A model generated the notes under the pieces. It had not been told where the DNA came from and did not search any database. It saw nothing but the letters and a program-made list of their open reading frames with translations. Shown piece after piece: positions 26,671-34,682 of a stretch of 64,000 nucleotides of DNA (position 1 is its first letter; every line of letters starts with the position of its first letter). Position numbers and translations under genes: made by a program. This DNA is from Streptomyces camelliae (GTDB lineage: Bacteria; Actinomycetota; Actinomycetes; Streptomycetales; Streptomycetaceae): assembly GCF_027625935.1 (NCBI RefSeq), contig NZ_CP115300.1, positions 620,001 to 684,000 of the forward strand, read 5' to 3'.

Positions 26671-27225
26671 TCAGACCAAGTCCTGCGCGGGGTCGATGAC
26701 CCAGTGGTTGGACCTGAGGATCCGGCCTGCGAAGGTCACGTCGGTCTGCGAGAGGAGCCGGAAGCCGACGGAGCGGCAGATGCCGTTCGAGGCCGCGTTG
26801 GCCGTCGCCGGGAAGGCGTGCACGAGGCCCCAGCGGTCTTGGTCACGGGCCTGCGCCAGGAGGGCGCGGACGGCGCGCTTGCCCAGCCCCTGGCCCTGGA
26901 ATTCCGGCAGAACCATCCAGCCGATCTCGGACATCGCTCCGTCGCCGGTGTCATCGCCGTCCCAAGGGTCATCGATGTCGTCGCTGTCGTGGGATGCGTG
27001 GGACCAGATGGTCACCGTTCCCGCGACCACGTCGGGGCGGGCCGGATCGGGAACGATCGCCTTGATCCAGGAGACATCAGCGGCCGCCTCCCGCGCATCT
27101 CTGCGGACCTTGTCCGCCATGCCCGCGCGCGGCAGCGGTCCGCCGAGGTCGGCCATCATGACCGGATCGCATCGCATCCGGACGTAGGCGTCGACATCGT
27201 CCGGTACGACGTTGCGCAACTCCAC
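26671..27225 (-). CDS. GNAT acetyltransferase
   Basis: A 184-residue acetyltransferase. VELRNVVPDDVDAYVRMRCD opens the fold, MVLPEFQGQGLGKRAVRALL is the acetyl-CoA pyrophosphate loop (QGQGLGK), and HAFPATANAASNGICRSVGF is the C-terminal helix with the usual N-S/N pattern. The GTG at 27225 is preceded by GGAGGAG at 5-6 bases, which decides the start. The upstream FemX pseudogene ends 21 bp before it in the same direction, so the two may once have been an operon. Confidence 0.87.
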   Translation of the reverse strand: MELRNVVPDDVDAYVRMRCDPVMMADLGGPLPRAGMADKVRRDAREAAADVSWIKAIVPDPARPDVVAGTVTIWSHASHDSDDIDDPWDGDDTGDGAMSEIGWMVLPEFQGQGLGKRAVRALLAQARDQDRWGLVHAFPATANAASNGICRSVGFRLLSQTDVTFAGRILRSNHWVIDPAQDLV

Positions 27226-27245
27226 CGGGCTCCTCCTCCACTCGA

Positions 27246-28145
27246 TCAGCGCCGGGACACGTAGAGGCCGAGGGCCTTGTGCAGCATCTTGTTGAGCGGG
27301 TAGTCCCACTCGCCGATGTGTTCGACCGCCTGGCCGCCGGTGCCGACCTTGAACCGGAGCAGTCCCAGCAGGTTGTCCTCCTCCAGTGTGTCGGTGATGC
27401 CACGGAAGTCGTAGATGCCGACTCCGAGTTCGTGGGCGTCGCACAGAGGATGAAACGGTCCCGCTCGGCGGTCTCGGCGTAGAGCTCGTAGAAGGCGGGC
27501 AGGTCGTCGTAGCCGCCGTGGACGACCTTGACGCCGGCCTTCTCGGCCTTCTTGATGTTGCGGCGCCACAGCTGGTTGAAGGCACGCTGGATGTCCTCCC
27601 ACGTGCGCCCGGCGAAGGAGACTTGGAAGACGTAGCGCGGCTGGCCCGCGGCGAAGCCGTCCTGCCCGTCGGCCCCGGTCCGCCGCCAGCCCATCCGTGA
27701 CAGCCGGTCGGCGAGGTCGAAGGCCCGCGGCTCGTGCACGGTGACTGTCACCTCCCCCCAGCCGCCTGGCCCGCGGGTCCGTGATGTCCGCCTTGACCGC
27801 GTCGGCGCTCCAACGGCGAGCGGCCCCATTCTGGCCGAGAAAGCGCCCGCTCTTTCGGATACGCGAGCATCGGCTGAAGCCAGTGCTCCAGATCCGCCGC
27901 GGCCCAGTCGATGACCGGGCCCTCGGGCAGGCGAGGTACCGCTTCAGCCTGGGCAACGGGCGCATCAGCACCAGTCCGGTCCCCACCAGGCGATCCTCCG
28001 CGTCGTACCAACCGAGGCTCTCCGCCCGCCAGTCCGGCTTCACATCGCCCTACGAGGGAACCTGCAGGTGACTCACCGACACCCGGCTTCCGACAAAGGC
28101 CAGATGTTCCTCGCGGCTGATCGTCTTTAATCGATAGGCTATGCG
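27246..28145 (-). pseudogene. FemX/FemAB peptidoglycan-bridge aminoacyltransferase, dead
   Basis: The gene is readable from TISREEHLAFVGSRVSVSHL at about 28110 to GEWDYPLNKMLHKALGLYVS at 27246. Damage: the start codon region has lost and gained bases; a TGG-equivalent after HLQVPS is TAG (nonsense) in front of GDVKPDWRAESLGWYD; at least two frame changes follow (VFQVSFAGRTWEDIQRAFNQ and RRNIKKAEKAGVKVVHGGY are in one frame, GITDTLEEDNLLGLLRFKVG in another); and a block after AETAERDRFI is deleted. Intact proteins add Gly or Ala to the lipid II stem peptide in the cytoplasm. A functional paralogue is presumably elsewhere. Confidence 0.75.
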
Positions 28146-28279
28146 CAGCGCTCCTTTGCTCGACCCGCAAGCCTACTGAGGCGTAGGGTGCGGGGCTGTC
28201 CTTCACACGCGTCAGGCGCAGGGGACTTCGCAGCGGACGACGGCAACGGGCTCGCCGCATCCGAGGCTCAAGGGAGACC

Positions 28280-29518
28280 ATGAAGACCGCCGTCGAGGCA
28301 CCGCCGATCATGAACGGCCCGTGGGGAGTCGTGGCCTTCCGGCGGTTCATGTCGGCCCATCTCATTTCGGCCACCGGGTCCGCGATGGCCCCTCTCGCGC
28401 TGGCCTACTCCGTCATCGAGCGCGGCGGCGGCGCGGGATCTCTCGGTCTCGTGCTTGCCACGAACACCGTCCCCACGATCGTGTTCCTCCTGGCGGGCGG
28501 CGTTCTCGCGGACCGCCTGTCCCGGAGCAGAATCCTCTTCGTCGGCAATCTGCTGGCGGCGGGCGCGCAGAGTGCGCTGGCTGTCACCGTGGCCACGGGA
28601 CATGCGACGACGGCATCGATCGCGGTGTGCGGCTTCGTCTCCGGGACCGCCGCGTCCTTCATCGTCCCCGCCGCGCAGGGCGCCGTCGCGCAGATGGTTC
28701 CCGCTGAGCATGTACAGCGGGCCAACGTGTTGCTCAGGCTGCCGGGCAACGCGGTCAAGGTTCTGGGGCCGGTCGTCGGCGGACTCGTCGTCGCGGCCAG
28801 TGGCGCGGCCTGGGCCCTGGCCTGGGACGCTTTCACATTCGCCGCCGCGGCTGTCCTGCTGCTCGGCCTGCGGCTGGACGCTCCGCCCGGCGGCACCGGC
28901 GGTGTGCCGGCCGACCTGCGGGCGGGGTGGACGGGCTTCTGGTCACGTACCTGGTTGTGGACCTACACCGTCGCCGGGACCGTCCTCGTCGCAGCGTGGC
29001 TGGCCGGGTTCCAGCTGCTGGGGCCTCTCGTCGCCGCACAGCAGTATGCCGGGGCGCGCGACTGGGGCCTGGTCCAGGCGGCGTTCGCCTCCGGCCTGCT
29101 CGCCGGCACCCTGGTGTGCCTGCGCTGGAGACCGCACCGCCTGCTCACGGTCGCGGTCTCGGCGGGCGGCGCCCTGGCACTGCCCCTGACCTGCATGGCC
29201 TGCGGTGTGGCACTGCCCGTCGTCCTGCTGGCCTCTTCGCTGGCGGGGCTCGGGCTCGACGTCGCGATCGTCGCGTGGACCACCGCCTTCCAACAGCACG
29301 TGCCCCAGGCCGAACAGGGCCGTATGAGCGCGTTCAACGGTGTCGGGGAACGCCTCGCCATCCCCCTTGGCTACCTCATCACCGCGCTCGCGTCCCGCGT
29401 ATGGGACAGCCGCAGTGTCCTGCTGGCATGCGCCGGGTTGATCGCCGCCGCTGCGGTGCTCAATCTCTGTGTTCCGGAGGTGTATCGCATCAACCGCCTC
29501 ACGGATCCGGCGACTTGA
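28280..29518 (+). CDS. MFS transporter, enterobactin-exporter (EntS)-like
   Basis: A 412-residue transporter with about 12 membrane helices. RFMSAHLISATGSAMAPLAL, the loop motif GGVLADRLSRSRILFVGNL and later GRMSAFNGVGERLAIPLGYL are characteristic of the MFS group that includes EntS and macrolide-type exporters. Start ATG at 28280, with GGGAGA upstream. No regulator is adjacent. It converges with a membrane protein gene across a GC-rich hairpin. Confidence 0.88.
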   Translation: MKTAVEAPPIMNGPWGVVAFRRFMSAHLISATGSAMAPLALAYSVIERGGGAGSLGLVLATNTVPTIVFLLAGGVLADRLSRSRILFVGNLLAAGAQSALAVTVATGHATTASIAVCGFVSGTAASFIVPAAQGAVAQMVPAEHVQRANVLLRLPGNAVKVLGPVVGGLVVAASGAAWALAWDAFTFAAAAVLLLGLRLDAPPGGTGGVPADLRAGWTGFWSRTWLWTYTVAGTVLVAAWLAGFQLLGPLVAAQQYAGARDWGLVQAAFASGLLAGTLVCLRWRPHRLLTVAVSAGGALALPLTCMACGVALPVVLLASSLAGLGLDVAIVAWTTAFQQHVPQAEQGRMSAFNGVGERLAIPLGYLITALASRVWDSRSVLLACAGLIAAAAVLNLCVPEVYRINRLTDPAT

Positions 29519-29537
29519 GGATCAGAAACTGACGGGT

Positions 29538-29564
29538 GCCGGCGCTCACGCCGCTGCGGCCGGC
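29538..29564. terminator. candidate bidirectional terminator
   Basis: Two copies of GCCGGC (self-complementary hexamers) at 29538-29543 and 29559-29564 can form a stem with a 15-base loop between convergent genes. Confidence 0.3.
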
Positions 29565-29569
29565 CGACG

Positions 29570-30046
29570 TCACGCGCCCGGCCTTTTCCTGAGGCCACGC
29601 TCGGATTCGACGGCGGCCGCACCGGCACATACGACGGCGGCCAGCGCGCAGCCCAGCACGGCGGGGTTGATGTAGCCGGGAACGGACTCGGCGGCATAGC
29701 CTCCCCCGCCCTTCGTCTCGCAGACGAACCGCAGGGGTATGTAGTCCACGCTGTAGTCGACAACGGTCAGCGCCCGTTCCCCCTGTCCGTGCATCCGGCA
29801 GGGCAGGAGCGGGGAGGACCCGGTGCCACCGTCCTCCGCGTCCAGGACGGCGCCGGCGATGTGGAGCAGGCCCCACGCGTACAGGGCCACGGCAACGGCT
29901 CCGAGGACAGCGGCCGCGCTCTTCAGCCGCACCTGACCGCTCGCACGGCGCAGACCGACCCGCCCGAGGCTCCCCAGGCCATAGCCGGTGAGGGCGACGG
30001 AAAGGATCAGCCCGGCCGGGACAAGCAGAATCAACAGCGACGTCAC
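29570..30046 (-). CDS. hypothetical membrane protein, 158 aa
   Basis: Three membrane helices are visible: LLILLVPAGLILSVALTGYG near the N-terminus, VLGAVAVALYAWGLLHIAG in the middle and VLGCALAAVVCAGAAAV near the C-terminus, separated by an outer loop with two Cys (LLPCRMHG, RFVCETKG) that could form a disulfide. I do not recognise the family. Start is ATG at 30046. Confidence 0.7.
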   Translation of the reverse strand: MTSLLILLVPAGLILSVALTGYGLGSLGRVGLRRASGQVRLKSAAAVLGAVAVALYAWGLLHIAGAVLDAEDGGTGSSPLLPCRMHGQGERALTVVDYSVDYIPLRFVCETKGGGGYAAESVPGYINPAVLGCALAAVVCAGAAAVESERGLRKRPGA

Positions 30047-30220
30047 CCGCCGAGCCCACCAGGCAGAGCCTGCCGGAAGCTGTGACGTACCTCACATATT
30101 CTGCAACAGGCGCGTCACAGCCCACGCCTGTCACTCACCCACTGGGGAACGGGCCGTCGACGCGGCGATGACTTCCGTCCGTCGCGCCGGTCTTCACAGC
30201 TGGGAGCAAGGAGATCTGCC

Positions 30221-30778
30221 ATGCCCGGACGAGGACCAGTCAAGCAGCCCACGACTGAGCTGGACGCCCGCTACAGTTCCGCGCTCAATCCACGCCCCGG
30301 TGCCGCGGACGTCACCGCCACCGAGTGGGAGGCGGCCCAGCGGAAGCTGGGGGCCGCCGAGATCTTCTGGGTCTCGACGGTGCGGCCCGACGGCCGGCTG
30401 CACGTCACGCCCGTGATCGCCGCCTGGCACGACGGGGTGCTGTACTTCTCCACCGGTCCGGGGGAACAGAAGGCGCGCAACCTCGCCCGTCACCGGCACT
30501 GCGCGCTGACCACCGGCGGGAACTCGCTCGGCGAAGGCCTCGACCTCGTGGTCGTGGGCGACGCCGAGCCGGTCGCCGATCCGGCCGTGCTGGAGGAGGT
30601 CATCGCGGCGTACGAGGCGAAGTACGGGGCGCACATCACCTCGCCCGAGGGCACCTTCCACGGGATCGGGGACGCGTTGCGCACGGGGGACGCGGTGCTG
30701 TTCGCGGTGGTCCCGGACACGGCGTACGGCTTCGGCCGTCACGACGGGGTGTACACCCATACGCGCTGGGCGTTCTGA
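30221..30778 (+). CDS. pyridoxamine 5'-phosphate oxidase-fold protein
   Basis: A 185-residue split-barrel flavin or F420 protein. AAEIFWVSTVRPDGRLHVTP followed by VIAAWHDGVLYFSTGPGEQK and ARNLARHRHCALTTGGNS is the standard fold; the C-terminal FAVVPDTAYGFGRHDGVYTHTRW completes it. Start ATG at 30221 with AAGGAG nine bases before. Monocistronic. The substrate is not known. Confidence 0.85.
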   Translation: MPGRGPVKQPTTELDARYSSALNPRPGAADVTATEWEAAQRKLGAAEIFWVSTVRPDGRLHVTPVIAAWHDGVLYFSTGPGEQKARNLARHRHCALTTGGNSLGEGLDLVVVGDAEPVADPAVLEEVIAAYEAKYGAHITSPEGTFHGIGDALRTGDAVLFAVVPDTAYGFGRHDGVYTHTRWAF

Positions 30779-30779
30779 G

Positions 30780-30800
30780 CCGCGGTGCGGGCCGCCGCGG
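30780..30800. terminator. weak hairpin between convergent genes
   Basis: CCGCGG occurs at 30780-30785 and 30795-30800 and can pair around a 9-base loop in the 32-bp gap. Confidence 0.25.
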
Positions 30801-30810
30801 GGCGCACAGC

Positions 30811-31351
30811 CTAGGAGCGCGGATATTCAAGCACGGGGATGCCCGGCGCGAAGTGGGTGACGGCGCCGATCAACCGCTCCGCGTCCGGACGCCAGCCTGT
30901 CACCGCCCGGGACGCGACCACGATGTCGGCCGGCAACAGAAGTAAGTGTTCCAGGACGGCACGAGCCGCCGGACCGCCTCCGGGCAGCGCCGGGGCGCCC
31001 TCTCGCCGGCTCACCCCGACGTAGGGGACGGTGGCCTTGCCCGCGCGCTGGTTGCCAGAGGACGACACCCGTGATGTCGTCCCAGGGCCCGTGGGCGGTG
31101 GTGGCCTCGTACCTCGCGGGGCTCCCGCCCAGTAGTACGCCCGTTTCGTCGGCCCGGAACGCGACCTTGCCGCTCCTGGCCACGTACACCATGAACAGCC
31201 CACCCGCGCTGAACAACGGCAGGCCCAGAATGCGTGCGTACAGCGGCGTACCGGGGAGCAGCAGCGCCACGGTGAAAACGGCACTGAGCGCCACGACCGC
31301 GCTGGTCCGGCGGTCCCAGCCGTACCGCGCCTCGTACGTGAGCGAGTTCAT
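30811..31351 (-). pseudogene. PH-domain-like membrane protein with one frameshift
   Basis: ATG at 31351 opens a normal bacterial PH-type membrane protein: two helices (AVVALSAVFTVALLLPGTPL, LPLFSAGGLFMVYVA) and the start of a PH domain (KVAFRADETGVLLGGSP, WDDITGVVLW). At about 31055-31060 one base is gained or lost; the remainder (GNQRAGKATVPYVGVSRREG and PADIVVASRAVTGWRPDAERL) is in the next frame and ends at 30811. Everything else is intact, so a single recent mutation or a sequence error explains it. Confidence 0.65.
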
Positions 31352-31418
31352 TTCGGCCACGGCTGGATCATGACAAACCCAGCGCCCCGGGGAAGCCTCC
31401 TGGACCGGTTCACGGGTG

Positions 31419-32135
31419 CTACGGCCGGTCGGCGGGTCCTTGCTCCTCGGTGCGGCCCCCGGGACCTCCCTCGTCCTCGTCGTGCAGGAGGCTTTCGAGG
31501 GCCGTGAGCACATGGCCGCAGATCTCGTCCGGTTCCGCGCTGGCCAGCGGTTCCTGGCCGACCACGGTCCGCATCACACCGATGCCGAGCAACCAGGCCA
31601 TGGCGAGCTGGGCGCGCAGTGTGCTGTCGTCGGCCGAGGAGAGGGTGGCGAGCGCGGCGGCGTACTCCTCGCCCAGTGCGCGGACGGTGTCGGGGGCGGC
31701 GTCGGCGCTGCCTATGGAGCGGAGGTAGACCGCCAGCATCCGGTTCCAGTCGGGTCTGCCGCCGTCCGCGAGGACACCGCGCAGCGCGGTCTCGAACAGC
31801 CGGTCCGGCGGCGTGTTGACCAACTGCTCCTTGCCTCCCTGCGCCATGACCTCCGTGAGCAGGGCCTTCTTGGAGCCGAAATAGCGGAATATGAGCGCCT
31901 GGTTCACTCCGGCGCGGCCGGCGATGTCCCGGACGGTGGCCGCCTCGTATCCACGCTCCGCGAAGACCGCGCCCGCCGCGTGCAGAATGCGCGCACGGGT
32001 CCCCCGGGCGTCACGCGGGCGGTGCGGAACGTCCTCGACCAGTGGGACGCCCTTGACCAGTGGGACGTCCTCGCTCGGCGGGCCGCCGTCGGGTCGGTCC
32101 TGCTGCCGCGTGTGCTCGCCGGTGTCGGTGTCCAC
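31419..32135 (-). CDS. TetR family regulator beside a P450 operon
   Basis: A 238-residue repressor with a long charged N-terminal tail (about 40 residues), the helix-turn-helix at roughly residues 48-95 (TVRDIAGRAGVNQALIFRYF) and a TetR_C-type domain. A short repeat occurs in its tail (VPLVKG, VPLVED). It diverges from the P450-ferredoxin operon; the 18-bp inverted repeat at 32241-32258 in between is the obvious operator. The ATG-equivalent at 32135 opens the frame, but a later start within the tail is possible. Confidence 0.85.
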   Translation of the reverse strand: MDTDTGEHTRQQDRPDGGPPSEDVPLVKGVPLVEDVPHRPRDARGTRARILHAAGAVFAERGYEAATVRDIAGRAGVNQALIFRYFGSKKALLTEVMAQGGKEQLVNTPPDRLFETALRGVLADGGRPDWNRMLAVYLRSIGSADAAPDTVRALGEEYAAALATLSSADDSTLRAQLAMAWLLGIGVMRTVVGQEPLASAEPDEICGHVLTALESLLHDEDEGGPGGRTEEQGPADRP

Positions 32136-32240
32136 CCTCTACTCCTTTGTGCCGCCGTGAGCCCGCTCGCGCCTGCCGAGGAGCCGTCAGGGTAACGGCT
32201 GATTAGCGTCGTTGACCGCCCGGTGACCAGCTCCTAGCGT

Positions 32241-32258
32241 TGTAAGCGCATGCTTACA
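32241..32258. promoter_or_regulatory. 18-bp inverted repeat, operator of the TetR/P450 unit
   Basis: TGTAAGCGCATGCTTACA has perfect 7-bp arms (TGTAAGC/GCTTACA) around four bases. It lies 15 bp before the P450 start and overlaps where its promoter must be, consistent with repression by the divergent TetR. Confidence 0.7.
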
Positions 32259-32272
32259 CAAGGGAGGCAGCA

Positions 32273-33463
32273 GTGACGGCCACGGACCACGCACCCCTCG
32301 CCTATCCCTTCAACTCCAGCCAGGAACTGGCCCTGTCCGACGCGTACGAACGGGCTCGTGACACCCCGGGCCTGTTACGCGTCCAGCTTCCGTACGGGGA
32401 GCCGGCCTGGCTCGCCACCCGTTACGCGGACGCCCGGCTGGTCCTCGGTGACCAGCGCTTCAGCCGGGCCCTGGGCCTCGAACACGACGAGCCGCGTGCC
32501 TCCGAGGGCAGGCGGGACAGCGGGATCCTCAGCATGGATCCGCCCGACCATACCCGGCTGCGTTCCCTGGTCGCGAAGGCCTTCACCGTCCGCCAGGTCG
32601 AGAAACTCCGCCCGCAGATCCGGGAGCTGACGTCCGCTCTGCTGGATGAGATGACGGCGGCGGGGCCGCCGGTCGACCTGGTCGACCGCTACGCCCTGCC
32701 CATCCCGGTCGCGGTGATCTGCCGGCTCCTCGGAGTCCCGGAGGAGGACCGCCCGCGCTTTCGCACCTGGAGCGACGCGGCGCTGTCCACCAGCTCGCTG
32801 ACCGCAGAGGAGTTCGACCGCAATCGCGAAGAGCTGCGCGCGTACATGGCCCAGCTGATCACCGCGCATCGCGAGCGGCCGCGGGACGACCTGATGACGG
32901 CGCTGATCGAGGCGCGTGATCAGGGCGACCGGCTGTCGGAGCTGGAGCTCGTCGACCTGTGCGTCGGCATCCTCGTCGCCGGCCACGAGACCACGGCCAC
33001 CCAGATCCCCAACTTCGTGCTCACTCTCCTCGACCATCCCGAGGCGCTGTCCCGGCTGCGCGCCGAGCCCGCGCTCATCACCAGCGCGATCGAGGAGCTG
33101 CTGCGTTTCGTGCCCCTGGGCAGCGGCGCCGGTCAGCCCCGCTACGCCAAGGAGGACATCGAGGTCGGCGGCACCCTCGTGCGGGCGGGGGAGCCGGTGC
33201 TGGTCGCCGTCGGCGCGGCCAACCGCGACGCGCTGCGCTTCAGCGCGGCCGGCACGCTCGACATCGCCCGCAGCGGCAACGCGCATCTGGGCTTCGGGCA
33301 CGGCGTCCACCACTGCCTCGGGGCACCCCTCGCCCGCCTCGAACTCCAGGAGGCCATCGGCGCGTTGGTGGCCCGCTTCCCCCGGCTGCATGTCGCCGGT
33401 GACATCACCTGGAAGACCGAGATGCTGGTACGCGGCCCCCGCGTCATGCCGGTGGGCTGGTGA
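32273..33463 (+). CDS. cytochrome P450 monooxygenase (bacterial class I)
   Basis: A 396-residue soluble P450. The I-helix oxygen motif is AGHETT at 236-241, the K-helix ExxR is in IEELLRFV, and the haem-binding loop FGHGVHHCLG holds the proximal Cys at 348. SMDPPDHTRLRSLVAKAFT is the usual C-helix region. GTG start at 32273 follows AGGGAGG. The ferredoxin gene begins 8 bp downstream, giving the electron donor; a reductase must come from elsewhere. CYP105/CYP107-like macrolide and xenobiotic hydroxylases are the nearest relatives by pattern; no biosynthetic genes surround it. Confidence 0.93.
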   Translation: MTATDHAPLAYPFNSSQELALSDAYERARDTPGLLRVQLPYGEPAWLATRYADARLVLGDQRFSRALGLEHDEPRASEGRRDSGILSMDPPDHTRLRSLVAKAFTVRQVEKLRPQIRELTSALLDEMTAAGPPVDLVDRYALPIPVAVICRLLGVPEEDRPRFRTWSDAALSTSSLTAEEFDRNREELRAYMAQLITAHRERPRDDLMTALIEARDQGDRLSELELVDLCVGILVAGHETTATQIPNFVLTLLDHPEALSRLRAEPALITSAIEELLRFVPLGSGAGQPRYAKEDIEVGGTLVRAGEPVLVAVGAANRDALRFSAAGTLDIARSGNAHLGFGHGVHHCLGAPLARLELQEAIGALVARFPRLHVAGDITWKTEMLVRGPRVMPVGW

Positions 33464-33471
33464 GGCGGCCC

Positions 33472-33693
33472 ATGAGCTGGCAGCTGCACGTCTCCTCCGA
33501 CCGTTGTATCGGCTCCGGGATGTGTGCCGGGGCCGCCCCCGATCTGTTCGCCCTCGACGACGACCACGCACACCCCGTCAGCGAGCACATCGCGGAGAGC
33601 GACGACCGTGCCCTGGAAGCCGCCGACATCTGCCCGATGCTGGCCATCACCGTCCGGGACGCGAACGGACGGGAGATCGCACCTCGCGAGTGA
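33472..33693 (+). CDS. [3Fe-4S] ferredoxin, P450 partner
   Basis: A 73-residue ferredoxin. Cluster ligands are C12, C18 and C54 (RCIGSGMC and ADICPM), the three-Cys pattern of actinomycete [3Fe-4S] ferredoxins that feed P450s. The ATG at 33472 is chosen because a GAGG box lies six bases upstream; a GTG at 33460 overlapping the P450 stop is an alternative. Clearly cotranscribed with the P450. Confidence 0.9.
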   Translation: MSWQLHVSSDRCIGSGMCAGAAPDLFALDDDHAHPVSEHIAESDDRALEAADICPMLAITVRDANGREIAPRE

Positions 33694-33797
33694 GCCTGCG
33701 GAACTTCCTGCGCGCCGACGAGCAGCGAATCCACGACCACGGGCCGGGGGGAATTGGTTCGCTCTTGCGTGGGATCGCTTCTAGCCTGCGTCGAGTG

Positions 33798-34289
33798 ATG
33801 ACAGCCGAAGACGTGTTGTCCGTCCTGGCCGTCCTACGACGTGCCGGGGCCGACGTCTGGGTCGGTGGCGGTTGGGGGATCGACGCGCTGATCGGCAAGC
33901 AGACGCGAGACCACCGCGACCTGGATCTGATGCACCGGCAGGAGCAGGAAACCGCCGTGGTGGCCGCCCTTTCCGGCGCGGGCTTCGCGGAGAGCCTCGA
34001 CTGGAGGCCCGTCCGGTTCGTCGTCGCCGCGCCGGACGGACGGGAGGTCGACATGCACCCACTGGTCTTCGCCGAGGACGGATCCGCGCGGCAGGCGTCA
34101 CCCCTGCCGGGGCACCCGTTCACCTACCCCTCGTCGTGTTTCGTGACGGGCACCATCCGGGGATCGGCGGTCCGGTGTCTGTCCGCCGAGCAGCAGGTCT
34201 ACTTCCACCAGGGATACCAGCCGTCGGAACGCGATCTGCACGACATGGCTCAACTCCGGCGTGCCTTCGGAATCGCCACCCACTTCTGA
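33798..34289 (+). CDS. nucleotidyltransferase domain protein (LinA/ANT(2'')-like)
   Basis: A 163-residue protein of the pol-beta nucleotidyltransferase superfamily. WVGGGWGIDALIGKQTRDHR followed by DLDLM (D41 and D43 as metal ligands) is the pattern seen in lincosamide and aminoglycoside-2'' nucleotidyltransferases; EVDMHPLVF supplies the third acidic residue. Whether it inactivates an antibiotic cannot be told; many chromosomal homologues have no known substrate. The ATG at 33798 lacks a good ribosome site, and a TAGCCT box lies ten bases upstream. Confidence 0.75.
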   Translation: MTAEDVLSVLAVLRRAGADVWVGGGWGIDALIGKQTRDHRDLDLMHRQEQETAVVAALSGAGFAESLDWRPVRFVVAAPDGREVDMHPLVFAEDGSARQASPLPGHPFTYPSSCFVTGTIRGSAVRCLSAEQQVYFHQGYQPSERDLHDMAQLRRAFGIATHF

Positions 34290-34371
34290 CCGGAGCCTCC
34301 TGTGCGCGGGCCGCGGCGGCTCCACCCGATCGCCCGGTGCGTCCGGCGGTCGGCGTGGTGTGCTCGGCGTC

Positions 34372-34377
34372 TACGAT
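34372..34377 (+). promoter_or_regulatory. candidate -10 box of a leaderless promoter
   Basis: TACGAT lies seven bases before the GTG at 34385 and there is no ribosome-binding site between. Confidence 0.4.
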
Positions 34378-34384
34378 CCGGCCC

Positions 34385-34627
34385 GTGGCAGAGGTACCTG
34401 ATGAGTTGATCAAGCTGGAACGGTCCGCCGAGGAAGAGCGCGCGAAGCTGGCGGGACTCTCCGGCGACGCCTACGACGCGCAGTTGCGGCGCTGGCACAA
34501 GGCGTCCGAGGCGGTCCAGGCGGCCATCTCCGCGCATGCCGCGGCCACCTGTGCCGACCGGTGCGAGGTGGAGCAGGCCGTGAAGCGGGCCCTGTGGCAC
34601 AGCCAGGAGGACCCGACCGTCGAGTAG
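34385..34627 (+). CDS. hypothetical protein, 80 aa
   Basis: A small helical protein (DELIKLERSAEEERAKLAGL, KASEAVQAAISAHAAATCAD) with two Cys in ATCADRCEVEQ. It reads as a genuine conserved actinomycete small protein but I cannot name a function. GTG start at 34385, leaderless by position of its -10 box. It converges with the MerR-PP2C gene. Confidence 0.6.
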   Translation: MAEVPDELIKLERSAEEERAKLAGLSGDAYDAQLRRWHKASEAVQAAISAHAAATCADRCEVEQAVKRALWHSQEDPTVE

Positions 34628-34682
34628 CGGCCAGGTCCGCGCTCCGCGGCATGCGCCCCACCTCCCGGTCACGTCCCTGGCG

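Noticed and set aside
32241..33693. P450/ferredoxin pair as part of a natural-product gene cluster
   Set aside because: No polyketide, peptide synthetase, terpene or RiPP genes lie in the flanks; only a TetR accompanies the pair.
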